A DNA stretch of 64,000 nucleotides from Paractinoplanes toevensis (lineage in GTDB: Bacteria > Actinomycetota > Actinomycetes > Mycobacteriales > Micromonosporaceae): positions 1-64,000 of the forward strand of contig NZ_BOQN01000098.1 of assembly GCF_018332695.1 (NCBI RefSeq), in the 5' to 3' direction. A program made the position numbers and the translations under genes. Below are positions 26,816-34,250 of this stretch, piece after piece (within the stretch, counting starts at the first letter, position 1; each line of letters opens with the position of its first letter). The notes beneath the pieces were generated by a model. It did not search any database. It saw only the letters and a program-made list of their open reading frames with translations, and was not told where the DNA came from.

Positions 26816-27832
26816 ATGGTGGCGCACGACGAGGTCGACCTCTCCGAGTTGGACTGCAAGGTCTTCGTGGACGGGGCGGCCGGCCGGCATGAGTTGAGCG
26901 GTTGGATCGCGGGCGCGGTCGGTGGCGAGGTCTCCGAGGACGGCGTCGTTGCCGATGGCCTTGAGATCCTCGTCGACGACAACGATGACGCCGGCGGCGG
27001 GGACAAGACGGTCCGCCGGGGCGGGTTTCTGTTTTTCGACAACGTGGCGGAGATCTATTTCGCGCCGGGGGTCGATCTGGACCGGCGTGTCGGTTTCGTC
27101 TCCGCGGTTCTGGAGGATCTGTGGCGGCGCGGACTTCCGGCCGTGGCGGCATGCGATTACGAGGACCGGCTTCTGCGCGAAGGCGGGGTCGCGGAGACCG
27201 CTCCGTCGCCGTCGCGAACCGTGTGGTTCCGGGCCGGAGACTCCGGTTTGGACGAGGAAGTGACCGAGGATGAAGCCCGCGCCTCGGGTTCGTATTCGCG
27301 AGCACTGTCCGATTCGTCGGGACACCTGGTGCGCCAGGAGTGGTATCGCGAGGGCGAACTGATTCAGATCCGGTACTTCGCCGGCGAGCTCGGATCGATC
27401 CGTGCTGAGCACGCCCGTGATCATCCCGGGATCGAGTTCGCCGTTCTCCGCGAGGAGCCTGCACCGGCCGGGTTTCGGTGGGGGTTCATGGCTCGGTATG
27501 CCGCGGACGGGCACCCGATCGCGTACTCGACCGAACTCGTCGATCCGGATGACGAGGCGGTCATGATGCTGGAGTACGACGGGGACGGGGAGCTTCGGGT
27601 CATCACGAAGTTCTGGGACGAGATGCCGGACGAGGCGGGCATGTTGTTCGAGTACGGCGCGGACGGCAAGAACGTGGTCGTCGGCGATCTGGAGGAGGGC
27701 GACACCCTGCGTTTCGACGAGGTCATCCGGGCGCTGCCCGAGCCGGACTTCTACGCCGACGGCTTCGCGCTTCCGCCGCAGCTGGCGGGCACGCCGATCC
27801 CGTCCGTGCGGGACCGCTTCCAGGGCTCCTAG
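26816..27832 (+). CDS. probable immunity protein, copy 2 with extra N-terminal domain
   Basis: The 338-residue protein is a paralogue of the preceding gene. Residues about 125-338 align with it throughout (GFRWGFMARYAADG, FEYGADGKNVVVGDLEEGD, PEPDFYADGFALPPQLAGT). Residues 1-125 form an additional acidic alpha/beta domain (GGFLFFDNVAEIYFAPGVDL, PAVAACDYEDRLL) of a type I associate with actinobacterial immunity proteins, without a firm name. Two immunity-like modules in one protein suggest it protects against more than one toxin domain or an older tip. Confidence 0.68.
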   Translation: MVAHDEVDLSELDCKVFVDGAAGRHELSGWIAGAVGGEVSEDGVVADGLEILVDDNDDAGGGDKTVRRGGFLFFDNVAEIYFAPGVDLDRRVGFVSAVLEDLWRRGLPAVAACDYEDRLLREGGVAETAPSPSRTVWFRAGDSGLDEEVTEDEARASGSYSRALSDSSGHLVRQEWYREGELIQIRYFAGELGSIRAEHARDHPGIEFAVLREEPAPAGFRWGFMARYAADGHPIAYSTELVDPDDEAVMMLEYDGDGELRVITKFWDEMPDEAGMLFEYGADGKNVVVGDLEEGDTLRFDEVIRALPEPDFYADGFALPPQLAGTPIPSVRDRFQGS

Positions 27833-28284
27833 AGCGCCCTCTCGTAGCAGACCGAGATGTCCGAGTTGACGTACGCGCCGTACCGCGGGATGGGGTGGTA
27901 CCCCTCGCGTTCGTAGAAGCGGATCGCGTCGGGCTGGGCTGTGCCGGTCTCCAGGCGCAGCGTGGTCCAGCCTCGGGTTCGCGCCTCGGACTCCAGGCTT
28001 CGCAGGATGGCGGTGGCTACGCCCGAGCCGCGGCCCGCGGGTGTCACGTACATCCGTTTTACCTCGGCCGACGCCTGGTCGAGCCGGCGCAGGGCGCCGC
28101 AGCCGATCGCCTGGCCGTCGGGGGATACCGCCACCAGGAAGACGTCGATGTCGTGGGCCGTGGGGATGGCGCCGGGCTCGTGGTCGTCGCTGCCGTAGCG
28201 AGCGTCCAGCTCGATGCGCTGGGCCTCGCGCAGGGCCGCTCCGGCCGGGTCGTCCCAGTCTCGCTGCTCGATGGTCCAGGTCAT
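27829..28284 (-). CDS. GNAT family N-acetyltransferase
   Basis: The 151-residue protein has the acetyl-CoA binding core VKRMYVTPAGRGSGVATAIL and the C-terminal DAIRFYEREGYHPI strand-helix typical of GNATs. The substrate is unknown. ATG 28284 is chosen over upstream in-frame sequence that runs through a regulatory region. It is divergent from a TetR gene with two palindromes between them, so that TetR likely represses it. The 3' end overlaps the convergent immunity gene by 4 bp. Confidence 0.9.
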   Translation of the reverse strand: MTWTIEQRDWDDPAGAALREAQRIELDARYGSDDHEPGAIPTAHDIDVFLVAVSPDGQAIGCGALRRLDQASAEVKRMYVTPAGRGSGVATAILRSLESEARTRGWTTLRLETGTAQPDAIRFYEREGYHPIPRYGAYVNSDISVCYERAL

Positions 28285-28299
28285 CGCGCATCCCTCCTC

Positions 28300-28328
28300 G
28301 TAACAAGCGTTACGGTAACATTCGTTAC
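28300..28328. promoter_or_regulatory. twin TetR-type operator palindromes
   Basis: Two 14-bp palindromes lie 1 base apart: GTAAC-AAGC-GTTAC (28300-28313) and GTAAC-ATTC-GTTAC (28315-28328). They share the arms GTAAC/GTTAC and sit between the GNAT gene and the TetR gene, so autoregulation and repression of the GNAT gene are likely. Confidence 0.65.
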
Positions 28329-28348
28329 GGAAAGAGGAGGCGAGACCC

Positions 28349-28939
28349 GTGTCACGTACGGCGGATCGGCCCGCCCAGGAGGAAGCGCTGTCCCGCGCGG
28401 TGTGGGACGTGCTCGCCCAGCAGGGGCTGGAGCGGTTGACGGTGCGGGCCGTCGCGACCGCGGCCGGCTGTACGACCGGGCTGGTCATGCACCGCTTCCC
28501 CAATCGGCGGGCGCTGCTGCGGCACGCGCGCGAGCTGCTGCACGAGACCAGCCGCCGCCGGGTCGAAGCGCTCGAGGCCGCGGCTGGTTCACCCCGCGAG
28601 GCGTTGCGCGCGGTGCTGCGCCAGGGGATGGCGATCGACGCCGAATCGATCAACGGCAGCGTGGTGTGGATCGGGTTCCTGGCCGCCGCGTTCGCCGATG
28701 ACGAGCTGATCGAGATTCACCGCCGCAACAACGGGCTGTGGCGGCAGCGGCTGGAACGCCTGGTCCGGGCGGCCGCGCCGGAGTGGCCGGCGGCGCGGGC
28801 GGCGACCGTGGCGGTCGCGCTGGGCGCCATGGTCGAGGGCGCGGCGGCGTTCGCCGCCGCCGACCCCGCCGCCTACCCGGCGGACCTGCAGGAAGAGCTG
28901 CTGGGCGCGACCTTGACGGCGTACGGGCTGGCGGATTGA
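28349..28939 (+). CDS. TetR/AcrR family transcriptional regulator
   Basis: The 196-residue protein has a standard TetR HTH (LTVRAVATAAGCTTGLVMHRFPNRRALL, described here by its ends VRAVAT and HRFPNR) and a helical ligand domain of about 130 residues. GTG 28349 follows GAGGAGGCGAG. The twin palindromes just upstream are the probable binding sites. The inducer is not known. Confidence 0.92.
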   Translation: MSRTADRPAQEEALSRAVWDVLAQQGLERLTVRAVATAAGCTTGLVMHRFPNRRALLRHARELLHETSRRRVEALEAAAGSPREALRAVLRQGMAIDAESINGSVVWIGFLAAAFADDELIEIHRRNNGLWRQRLERLVRAAAPEWPAARAATVAVALGAMVEGAAAFAAADPAAYPADLQEELLGATLTAYGLAD

Positions 28940-28988
28940 GAACAGAGGCGGCGAGGGGCGGCGGATCCGCCGCCCCTGTCGTCGGCCG

Positions 28989-29480
28989 TCAGGACAGCGA
29001 AATCGCTACCCGCTCAAGCGCGTCGTACGACTCCTGCATGCCGCTCTCCATGCCGGACTCGAGGATCGCGTCGCGGCCCGCCTTGTCGCGCATCTCGGTG
29101 AGCGACTCGAGGTAGGTGCGCCCGTCCTTCTCGGTCAGTGTCACGGTGACCAGCGCGGCGTTGCCGTCGGGGTCGGGGATGCCCTCGAAGGCCTCGGTGT
29201 TGACCAGCCGTTCCGGGGCGGCGATCTCGCGGAACTCGCCGTGGAAGGCGACCTCGAACCCGCCGTTGGCGGTCATCACGTAGCGCCAGCTGCCGCCGAC
29301 CCGCAGGTCGACCTCGACGCTGGTGACCGAGCCGCGCTCGCCGGACCACCAGCGTTTGATCAGCTCGGGCTCGGTGTAGGCGCGCCACACCAGGTGCCTC
29401 GGCGCGTCGAACTCGCGGGTGATCAGGATCTGGTTGTCGGCCGGGAGTGTCACCTTGGCCGAGCCACTAGTCGGTGCCAT
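28989..29480 (-). CDS. SRPBCC (AHSA1-type) domain protein
   Basis: The 163-residue protein has the START-like fold pattern of the AHSA1 group: ITREFDAPRHLVWRAYTEPE, KRWWSGERGSVTSVEVDLRVG and RLVNTEAFEGIPD. Relatives bind hydrophobic ligands; the name comes from the eukaryotic Hsp90 activator. It overlaps the ArsR gene upstream by 14 bp, and a strong GAGGAGGAAG site precedes its ATG. ArsR-SRPBCC pairs are common and usually co-expressed. Confidence 0.9.
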   Translation of the reverse strand: MAPTSGSAKVTLPADNQILITREFDAPRHLVWRAYTEPELIKRWWSGERGSVTSVEVDLRVGGSWRYVMTANGGFEVAFHGEFREIAAPERLVNTEAFEGIPDPDGNAALVTVTLTEKDGRTYLESLTEMRDKAGRDAILESGMESGMQESYDALERVAISLS

Positions 29481-29814
29481 CTGCTTCCTCCTCTTTGAGA
29501 TCCGCCAGGACGGTGTCCAGCAGGTCGAAACGGGCGTTCCACTGCTGCTCGTATTTGCGCAGCCAGTCGTGGATCGAGCGCAGCGGCCCGGCGTTCAGCC
29601 GGTAGAGCCGGTGCCGGCCCTCGTCGCGGACCCGCACCAGGTCGACCTCGCGCAGCACCCGCAGGTGTTTGGAGACCTGCGGCTGGGCGAGGCCGAGTGC
29701 CACGACCAGGTCGTTGACCGGGCGCTCGCCCTGGGCCAGCAGGTCGAGGATCTGCCGGCGGCGGGGCTCGGCCACCGCATTGAACGCGTCCGTCGTGGTT
29801 GCCGCTCGTGCCAT
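29467..29814 (-). CDS. ArsR family transcriptional regulator
   Basis: The 115-residue winged-helix repressor reads AVAEPRRRQILDLLAQGERP, LGLAQPQVSKHLRVLREVDL and VRVRDEGRHRLYRLN. The metal-binding ELCVCDL motif of arsenic sensors is absent, so this belongs to the non-metal subgroup that pairs with AHSA1 proteins. ATG 29814 is preferred to a TTG two codons upstream. It heads a two-gene operon. Confidence 0.91.
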   Translation of the reverse strand: MARAATTTDAFNAVAEPRRRQILDLLAQGERPVNDLVVALGLAQPQVSKHLRVLREVDLVRVRDEGRHRLYRLNAGPLRSIHDWLRKYEQQWNARFDLLDTVLADLKEEEADGTD

Positions 29815-29883
29815 GCCCAAACCATATACCCATAACGGAATACGTCAAGCCGTCATGCGTACGGAAGGAAAGGTCTTGATCTT

Positions 29884-30351
29884 TCAGTCGTCTCCGGCCA
29901 TGGCGTTGAGCGCCTTCGCCAGCGTGGGGAGGTCGAGGTCGGCCAGGTGGTCGAAGATGTGCCGGCGGACGCTGGCCAGGTGGGTGGGCCAGGCCTCCTC
30001 GAGGCGGGCCAGACCCTGCTCGGTCAGTACGGCGTTCCAGCCGCGGGCGTCCGAGTCGCACTTGGTGCGTTTCAGGAAGCCCTGCGCCTCGAGCTTGGCG
30101 GCCAGCCGGGTCATCCCGCTGAGGGACATGTCGCAGGCCAGGGCCAACTCGGTCATCCGCATGGAACCGCACCGCGACTCGGAGAGGTTGCGCAACACGC
30201 TGTACTCACTCGCGGACATTCGCTGATCGCGCTCGAGGTCGGTGGTCAGGGCTCTCGGCAGCACGAGCATGAGGCGGCCCAGCGCACGCATGACCGCTTC
30301 CTCCTCCGCGGTGAGCGGAGTGATCCCTGGTGGGAGTGCTGGGGCGGACAT
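29884..30351 (-). CDS. MarR family transcriptional regulator
   Basis: The 155-residue regulator has MSASEYSVLRNLSES, a recognition region TELALACDMSLSGMTRLAAKL and the wing KRTKCDSDARGWNAVLTEQG. ATG 30351 gives a normal MarR length; the upstream in-frame extension is low quality. It is divergent from the G5-domain gene. An inverted repeat GCTTG-CTCTC-CAAGC at 30414-30428 in the space between could be its site. Confidence 0.88.
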   Translation of the reverse strand: MSAPALPPGITPLTAEEEAVMRALGRLMLVLPRALTTDLERDQRMSASEYSVLRNLSESRCGSMRMTELALACDMSLSGMTRLAAKLEAQGFLKRTKCDSDARGWNAVLTEQGLARLEEAWPTHLASVRRHIFDHLADLDLPTLAKALNAMAGDD

Positions 30352-30413
30352 GAATTCGATCCTACGACCGGGGCGCACGCGCTTGATCGGCTCGCCAGTG
30401 TGGCCTGGGGGAT

Positions 30414-30428
30414 GCTTGCTCTCCAAGC
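30414..30428. promoter_or_regulatory. short inverted repeat between marR and G5 gene
   Basis: GCTTG-CTCTC-CAAGC has perfect 5-bp arms and lies 63 bp upstream of the MarR ATG and 7 bp before the ATG of the G5-domain gene. A role as MarR site is only positional inference. Confidence 0.25.
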
Positions 30429-30434
30429 TACGCA

Positions 30435-31331
30435 ATGCACAATGCTCTGGTGCAAAACCAGACAACTAGTGACTCATGGCGGCAACTGCTCGAAATGCCA
30501 CGAAAGTCTTGGTGGGCCAGGCTGCCGTTCGGGGTACGGATGGCGGTCGGCGCCAGTGCGCTGCTGATCGTGGTCGGCGGTGGTGCCGCCGGCGTTGCCG
30601 CCTTCACCATGGGCGGTGACCAGAACTCCCGGATCGTGACCGAGGCCGGGCAGGCGGCGGTGGCCGCACCGGCCATGCCGCAGACCGGCGGCGGGGCGGC
30701 GGCGGTCCGGCCGCCCGTCTTCGGCCGGCATGCGGCACCCGTCGACGCCGATGCCCGGGGCGCGAAGCCGGCCGACCGGACCGCCACCCGCGATCCCGGG
30801 GGATACCGTCCACCGCCGAGGTCGGCGACCGGAACGCTGATCGACCCGCCGCCGGCGGCGGCAGCCCCGCGGGCCGCGGTGGCCCCGCCCGCCGCACGTC
30901 CCGGGACGGTCGCGGCCCCGGTGACCACCATCCGGACCGAGGTGGAGACCCGGGAGATCCCGTTCGAGACCCGGCTGGTCCGCGACCCCGGCCTGCCGCG
31001 CGGTGAGAAGCGGATCGAGGCGCCCGGCGTGCCCGGCGTGGAGACCCTGCGCTACCAGGTCACCGTGACCGACGGCCGGACCGTCGCGCGCGATCTGATC
31101 GACGCGACCGTCACCCAGCAGCCGCAGCACCGGATCGTGGCGTTCGGCACGCAGCGCTTCGCGGACCGCGATCCCGAGTGCGGGCGCGGGCTGCACGTCT
31201 GTGTGCCGCTGGGCCGCGACGCGGGGTGCCCGGAGTCGGCCGAGACCGGTGTGGTCGGTCTCGGCGGGTCGGTCACCGTTCTCGATTCCGACGTGGCGCT
31301 CCTCGCCGAAATCCCGGAGTTGGCCTGCTGA
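30435..31331 (+). CDS. G5 domain-containing membrane-anchored protein
   Basis: The 298-residue protein has a single transmembrane helix (about 36-57) and a long Ala/Pro-rich extracellular linker. A G5 domain follows at about 170-240: VETREIPFETRLVRDP, RGEKRIEAPGVPGVETLRYQV and DRTVARDLI-like strands. The Cys-containing C-terminal part (RDPECGRGLHVCVPLGRDAGC) could form disulfides. G5 domains bind cell-wall polymers or extend surface proteins. The start may instead be ATG 30495; neither has a clear ribosome site. Confidence 0.8.
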   Translation: MHNALVQNQTTSDSWRQLLEMPRKSWWARLPFGVRMAVGASALLIVVGGGAAGVAAFTMGGDQNSRIVTEAGQAAVAAPAMPQTGGGAAAVRPPVFGRHAAPVDADARGAKPADRTATRDPGGYRPPPRSATGTLIDPPPAAAAPRAAVAPPAARPGTVAAPVTTIRTEVETREIPFETRLVRDPGLPRGEKRIEAPGVPGVETLRYQVTVTDGRTVARDLIDATVTQQPQHRIVAFGTQRFADRDPECGRGLHVCVPLGRDAGCPESAETGVVGLGGSVTVLDSDVALLAEIPELAC

Positions 31332-31380
31332 GCGAGAATCCGCTGGGCACGAACGGGGGACCAGGGGAAGACTGGATCTC

Positions 31381-32214
31381 GTGCCGCTGAGCGATGAACG
31401 TCTGATCGAGCTGGCCCGCCGGGTGGCCGAGGTGCCCGGCGCGGTCGGCATCGTGCTGGGTGGCAGCCGGGCGCGCGGCTCGCACGCCGACGACTCCGAC
31501 ACCGACGTCGGTCTCTACTACCGCCATCCGCTCGACGTCGACCGGCTGGACCGGCTGGCCAAGTCGGTCGCCGGGCCGTCGGCCGTGGTCACCGCGCCGG
31601 GCGGCTGGGGTCCGTGGGTGGACGGCGGCGGCTGGCTCAAGATCGACGGGAACCCGGTCGACTGGATCTACCGCGACCTCGACCGGGTGCTCGGCGTCTG
31701 GGCCGACGCCGAACAGGGGCGGTACGGGTTCCATCAGCAGACCGGGCACCCGCTCGGCTTCCCCGACCACACGTACGCGGGCGAGCTGGCGCTCAGCCGG
31801 ATCCTGGTGGACCCCACCGGGGAGCTGACCGCGCTGCGGGAGAAACTGCTCGTCTTCCCGCCCAAACTGGCCGAGGCGCTGGTGAACGGCCTCTGGGAGG
31901 CAGACTTCCTGGTCGCGCTGGCCCGCAAGGCGGTCTCCAGGCGGGACACCGCCTACGTGGCCGGGTGCCTCTTCCGGATGGTCGGGGTGTGCGCGCACGC
32001 CCTGCACGGTGCGGCCGGCCGCTGGCTGATCAACGAGAAGGGCGCGGTGGCCGCGGCGGCCGCGCTGCCGGGCGCGCCGGAGCGGTTCCGGCAGCGGGTC
32101 GACGCCGCCTTCGCCGGGATCGACGGCGACCCGTTGCGTTTGTCCGAGGCGATCGACGTGGCCGCGGATCTCGTGCTGGAGACCGCCGACGCGTGCGCGA
32201 TCATGATGCGGTGA
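31381..32214 (+). CDS. nucleotidyltransferase domain protein (aminoglycoside-adenylyltransferase-like)
   Basis: The 277-residue cytoplasmic protein has an N-terminal nucleotidyltransferase motif: GGSRARGSHADDSDTDVG with Gly28-Ser29 and Asp40/Asp42. A helical C-terminal domain follows, as in DUF4037 and ANT-like proteins. The substrate is unknown; antibiotic or small-molecule modification is one possibility. GTG 31381 gives the usual start. It is coupled to the peptidase E gene by GTGA. Confidence 0.85.
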   Translation: MPLSDERLIELARRVAEVPGAVGIVLGGSRARGSHADDSDTDVGLYYRHPLDVDRLDRLAKSVAGPSAVVTAPGGWGPWVDGGGWLKIDGNPVDWIYRDLDRVLGVWADAEQGRYGFHQQTGHPLGFPDHTYAGELALSRILVDPTGELTALREKLLVFPPKLAEALVNGLWEADFLVALARKAVSRRDTAYVAGCLFRMVGVCAHALHGAAGRWLINEKGAVAAAAALPGAPERFRQRVDAAFAGIDGDPLRLSEAIDVAADLVLETADACAIMMR

Positions 32215-32945
32215 CGCTGCCTACGATCCTCGCCGGAAGTGCCGGATTCATCCGGGGACCGCGTGGCCCCTATGACCTTCGTCCGGGCCTGATCCACCGC
32301 TTTGCCGGTAAACTTTCCGGTTCGCCGGAACCCAAGATCTGCTTCCTGACCCAGGCCACCGGTGACCCGCAAACGTTGATCGGAGCCTGTTACGCGGCGT
32401 TCGCCGGCACCGCGTTTCGCCCGTCCCACCTGCAGTTGTTCCCGATGCCCAACATCGCGGACATTCGCGGACATCTGCTGAACCAGGACGTCATCTGGGT
32501 CGAGGGCGGTAGCGTCGCCAACCTGTGCGCGGTCTGGCGGGCGCACGGGCTCGACGAGATCCTGCACGAGGCCTGGCAGGAGGGCGTCGTGCTGGGCGGC
32601 GTCTCGGCCGGATCGATCTGCTGGCACCAGGGCGGCAGCACCGACAGCTACGGTCCCGAGCTGCGCGGCTTCACCGACGGGCTGGGCTGGCTGCCGTACA
32701 GCAACGGGGTGCACTACGACGCCGAGGCGCAGCGGCGGCCGAAGATGCACGAGCTGATCGGCAACGGCACGCTGGGCGACGGGTACGCCACCGACGACGG
32801 CGCCGGCCTGCTCTACCGGGGCACCACCCTGGCCGAGGTGGTCGCGGACCGGGAGGGGCCGAAGGGGTACGAGGTGACCAGGACAGCGGACGGCTCGGTA
32901 GTGGAGACGCCGCTGCCCACCCGGGTGCTCCGGTGTGCCGCGTAA
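32211..32945 (+). CDS. peptidase E (S51 family)
   Basis: The 244-residue protein has the S51 nucleophile motif GGVSAGSICWHQG and the earlier WVEGGSVANL, and matches the actinobacterial peptidase E branch. These enzymes cleave Asp-Xaa dipeptides. It starts at GTG 32211, overlapping the preceding stop. Convergent with the PH-like gene, 7 bp apart. Confidence 0.88.
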   Translation: MTLPTILAGSAGFIRGPRGPYDLRPGLIHRFAGKLSGSPEPKICFLTQATGDPQTLIGACYAAFAGTAFRPSHLQLFPMPNIADIRGHLLNQDVIWVEGGSVANLCAVWRAHGLDEILHEAWQEGVVLGGVSAGSICWHQGGSTDSYGPELRGFTDGLGWLPYSNGVHYDAEAQRRPKMHELIGNGTLGDGYATDDGAGLLYRGTTLAEVVADREGPKGYEVTRTADGSVVETPLPTRVLRCAA

Positions 32946-32952
32946 AGCAGGA

Positions 32953-33315
32953 TCACGCGGCGTAGTGCAAGATCACGTTGTGTACGTGCTGGGTCTTCTC
33001 CACGCCGCGGAACTCGACCTCGTGCTGGTGCGTGCCGACGGTGATCACGATGGTGCCGGAGGAGAAGAACTCGCCGGCCCAGCTCTTGTTGCTGACCACG
33101 CTGACGCTGCTCACCTTGCTGTACGGGATGCTGGTGATCGCGAACCGCTTACCGACGAATGACTTGTCCTGGATGATGATCCGCCGGTTGGTCAGCCCGA
33201 TGAAGCCGGTGCCGGCCCCGATCGCGTCGTAGACGGCGATGATCTGCTCGCCCTCGAGCAGGCCGCTCTGGATCTGCTGGAGTTGGCCCTTGTTGTCATA
33301 GATGACGTCGCTCAT
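32953..33315 (-). CDS. bacterial PH-domain protein
   Basis: The 120-residue protein is almost entirely a bacterial PH-like fold: LLEGEQIIAVYDAIGAG, FIGLTNRRIIIQDKSF, ITSIPYSKVSSVSVV and the strand HQHEVEFRGVEKTQHV leading into the last helix. It has no membrane segment. Function unknown; relatives may assemble into rings. It has no obvious ribosome site, so leaderless or weak initiation is possible. It follows the pterin-dehydratase-like gene by 15 bp. Confidence 0.85.
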   Translation of the reverse strand: MSDVIYDNKGQLQQIQSGLLEGEQIIAVYDAIGAGTGFIGLTNRRIIIQDKSFVGKRFAITSIPYSKVSSVSVVSNKSWAGEFFSSGTIVITVGTHQHEVEFRGVEKTQHVHNVILHYAA

Positions 33316-33330
33316 GGGGCATGAGCGTAG

Positions 33331-33645
33331 CTACGGCGTGCTGGCGATCACCGTGCGGTAGAAATCCTCGATCCGCGCGGCCAGGGTCACCTCACCGTCG
33401 GTGATGGCGTCGCCGTCTCGATCGCCCAAACAGATCTGAGTGTGACCGTCGAGGCGCCGGATGCTGGGGCGTATGTGCAGTGTGTCCGCCGCCACCTTGA
33501 TTCGTTCCGTCAATGCGGCATGCTGACTTTCGTCGCACGCCAGCTCGCGCTTCAGCTGAACGCCGTCACGCGTCCACCCGTTCAGTAGGCCTATCGCGTC
33601 GGTCAGATAGTCGGAGCGGGTACCCCGTCGTTTTCTGGCCCGCAT
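33331..33645 (-). CDS. degenerate pterin-4a-carbinolamine dehydratase-like protein
   Basis: The 104-residue protein has the layout of pterin-4a-carbinolamine dehydratases: GWTRDGVQLKRELAC, a helix ending ADTLHIRPSIRRLDG and the closing EVTLAARIEDFYRTV. In active enzymes the helix carries a paired His-His-Pro; here only one His remains (LHIRPSI), so catalytic activity is doubtful. ATG 33645 is preferred because AGGGGG lies about 8 bases before it. A structural or regulatory role is possible. Confidence 0.55.
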   Translation of the reverse strand: MRARKRRGTRSDYLTDAIGLLNGWTRDGVQLKRELACDESQHAALTERIKVAADTLHIRPSIRRLDGHTQICLGDRDGDAITDGEVTLAARIEDFYRTVIASTP

Positions 33646-33809
33646 CGCCGCACCCCCTAGGCGTCGTTGCCGGCTTGTGGCCAAACTGTCGCCGTGTCGT
33701 CATGGTCGGTGCCCACAGTCTTGCCTTCCACGACAATCATGTCCACGCCCACATATACGTGTTTGCGTGACGATCGGGACGCCTCGGACAACCTGAACGG
33801 TGAACTTTT

Positions 33810-34250
33810 ATGGGAAGCTTTGATCTCATGCCGGGGGAACAGCACGTCAGCGCCGTGAAGTCACGGAAAGTAATCGTGGCGGCGGCGATCATCACCGAGG
33901 GTCGCGTCCTCGCCTGCGAACGGTCCGCACCACCCGAGGTGGCCGGCCGCTGGGAGTTCCCCGGCGGCAAGGTCGAGCCCGGCGAGACCGACGAGCAGGC
34001 CCTGGCCCGCGAGTGCGTCGAGGAGCTCGGCGTCCGCGTCGAGGTCGGCGAGCGCATCGGCCCGGACGTCTCGCTCGCGCACGGCCGGGCGGTCCTGCGG
34101 GTCTTCGCCGTTACCCTGCTCGGTGACGACCAGCCGCAGGCGCTCGAGCACACCGCCATGCGCTGGCTGTCCGCGGACGAGCTGGACAGTGTGCCCTGGC
34201 TCCCCGCGGACAAGCCGATCGTCGCCGCGCTACCGCCGTTACTGCTCTGA
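33810..34250 (+). CDS. Nudix hydrolase (MutT-like)
   Basis: This protein of 131-146 residues contains the full Nudix box, GGKVEPGETDEQ followed by ARECVEELG. The family hydrolyses nucleoside diphosphates linked to another group; 8-oxo-dGTP is typical for short MutT-like members. Starts are possible at ATG 33810, ATG 33828 or GTG 33855; the last gives the usual family N-terminus VKSRKVIVAAAII. The 3' end overlaps the convergent acyl-CoA ligase gene by 12 bp. Confidence 0.88.
   Translation: MGSFDLMPGEQHVSAVKSRKVIVAAAIITEGRVLACERSAPPEVAGRWEFPGGKVEPGETDEQALARECVEELGVRVEVGERIGPDVSLAHGRAVLRVFAVTLLGDDQPQALEHTAMRWLSADELDSVPWLPADKPIVAALPPLLL

Noticed and set aside
31381..32214. Nucleotidyltransferase gene considered as a MenA/MenT-type toxin
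   Set aside because: Length, helical C-terminal domain and coupling to peptidase E fit a stand-alone transferase; no antitoxin partner is present.
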